This document shows, piece after piece, positions 63,887-64,000 of a DNA stretch of 64,000 bases. Numbering within the stretch: position 1 is the first letter of the stretch; every line of letters begins with the position of its first letter. The position numbers were made by a program, and so were the translations under genes. The notes beneath the pieces are model-generated. The model worked only from the letters and a program-made list of their open reading frames with translations, made no database searches and had not been told where the DNA came from. The DNA is taken from positions 894,001 through 958,000 of the forward strand of contig NZ_CP012369.1 of the NCBI RefSeq assembly GCF_001267405.1, given 5' to 3'. The stretch is from Moorella thermoacetica (GTDB lineage: Bacteria; Bacillota; DSM-521; Neomoorellales; Neomoorellaceae).

Positions 63887-64000
63887 ATGATTGCGGCTGC
63901 AGATGTGAAAGCGCTGAGGGAACGGACGGGGGCTGGTATGATGGACTGCAAAAAAGCCCTCACCGAGGCCAATGGCGATATGGAAAAGGCGATTGAATAC
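63887..64000 (+). CDS. tsf: Elongation factor Ts, N-terminal part (cut by the window end)
   Basis: The first 38 codons start at ATG 63887 after AGGAG. They carry the EF-Ts motif [20 protein letters not shown], followed by [15 protein letters not shown]-Ts exchanges GDP for GTP on EF-Tu. The gene runs past the window. Confidence 0.96.
   Translation, partial: MIAAADVKALRERTGAGMMDCKKALTEANGDMEKAIEY

Noticed and set aside
1-64000. CRISPR array, rRNA operon, intact insertion sequence or prophage
   Set aside because: No regular spacer-repeat pattern, no rRNA-like sequence, and no transposase, capsid or integrase gene other than xerC, which is in its housekeeping context.

Overview
The window reads as a stretch of chromosome from a GC-rich, spore-forming, anaerobic Firmicute. 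Gene content and order strongly resemble the thermophilic acetogen Moorella (M. thermoacetica group). This is an inference from recalled gene order, not a database match. Supporting signs are strong AGGAGG-type ribosome sites, frequent GTG and TTG starts, spore-germination gerA genes, CodY, a MurT/GatD pair, and a Nuo complex without its NADH module. No rRNA, tRNA, CRISPR array or intact insertion sequence was seen.

Layout. (1) 1-6464: a translation and housekeeping block on + (ffh 3' end, rpsP, khpA, rimM, trmD, rplS, lepB, rbgA), then a DegS/DegU-like two-component pair and rnhB. (2) 6575-16533: an 11-gene nuoABCDHIJKLMN operon without nuoEFG, followed by a YraN nuclease-like gene. (3) 16831-19810 on -: a HyuA-type ATPase gene translationally coupled to a histone-deacetylase-like amidohydrolase gene. 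(4) 19998-23495 on +: cell-wall amidase, CofE-like protein, NAD-type isocitrate dehydrogenase and a metallophosphoesterase. (5) 23608-27275 on -: gatD, murT, murJ (lipid II amidation and flipping). (6) 27482-30686: a marR-regulated pair of MFS exporters. (7) 30683-37435: an ACT protein, a FliK-like/FlhB-like orphan pair, a secreted transglutaminase-like protein, and a 2-hydroxyacyl-CoA dehydratase-type cluster (two D-type subunits plus activase).

(8) 37600-52486 is the accessory part. It holds a broken ABC permease, DUF441, an acyltransferase and a secreted repeat protein. A gerA operon follows, whose gerAC is split in a ten-G tract. Next come DUF3243 and a Mn-catalase-like protein. The stretch then has a RelBE-like and a MazEF-like toxin-antitoxin module. 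Both lie among decayed partial copies of a ydcF/surA-like/comM block, which points to past duplications at the comM 5' end. (9) 52640-64000 is core again: DUF2148, iron alcohol dehydrogenase, dprA, topA, trmFO, xerC, hslVU, codY, rpsB and the start of tsf.

The most notable signals not explained by ordinary genes are four. They are the gerAC homopolymer frameshift, the layered comM-block fossils with TA modules between them, a four-copy dispersed hairpin repeat whose stems vary while pairing is kept (about 16.7, 22.7, 39.9 and 53.2 kb), and a 750-base gene-free structured stretch at 47.25-48.0 kb. I found no clear undescribed defence or biosynthetic system; the best candidates for novelty are these loci.
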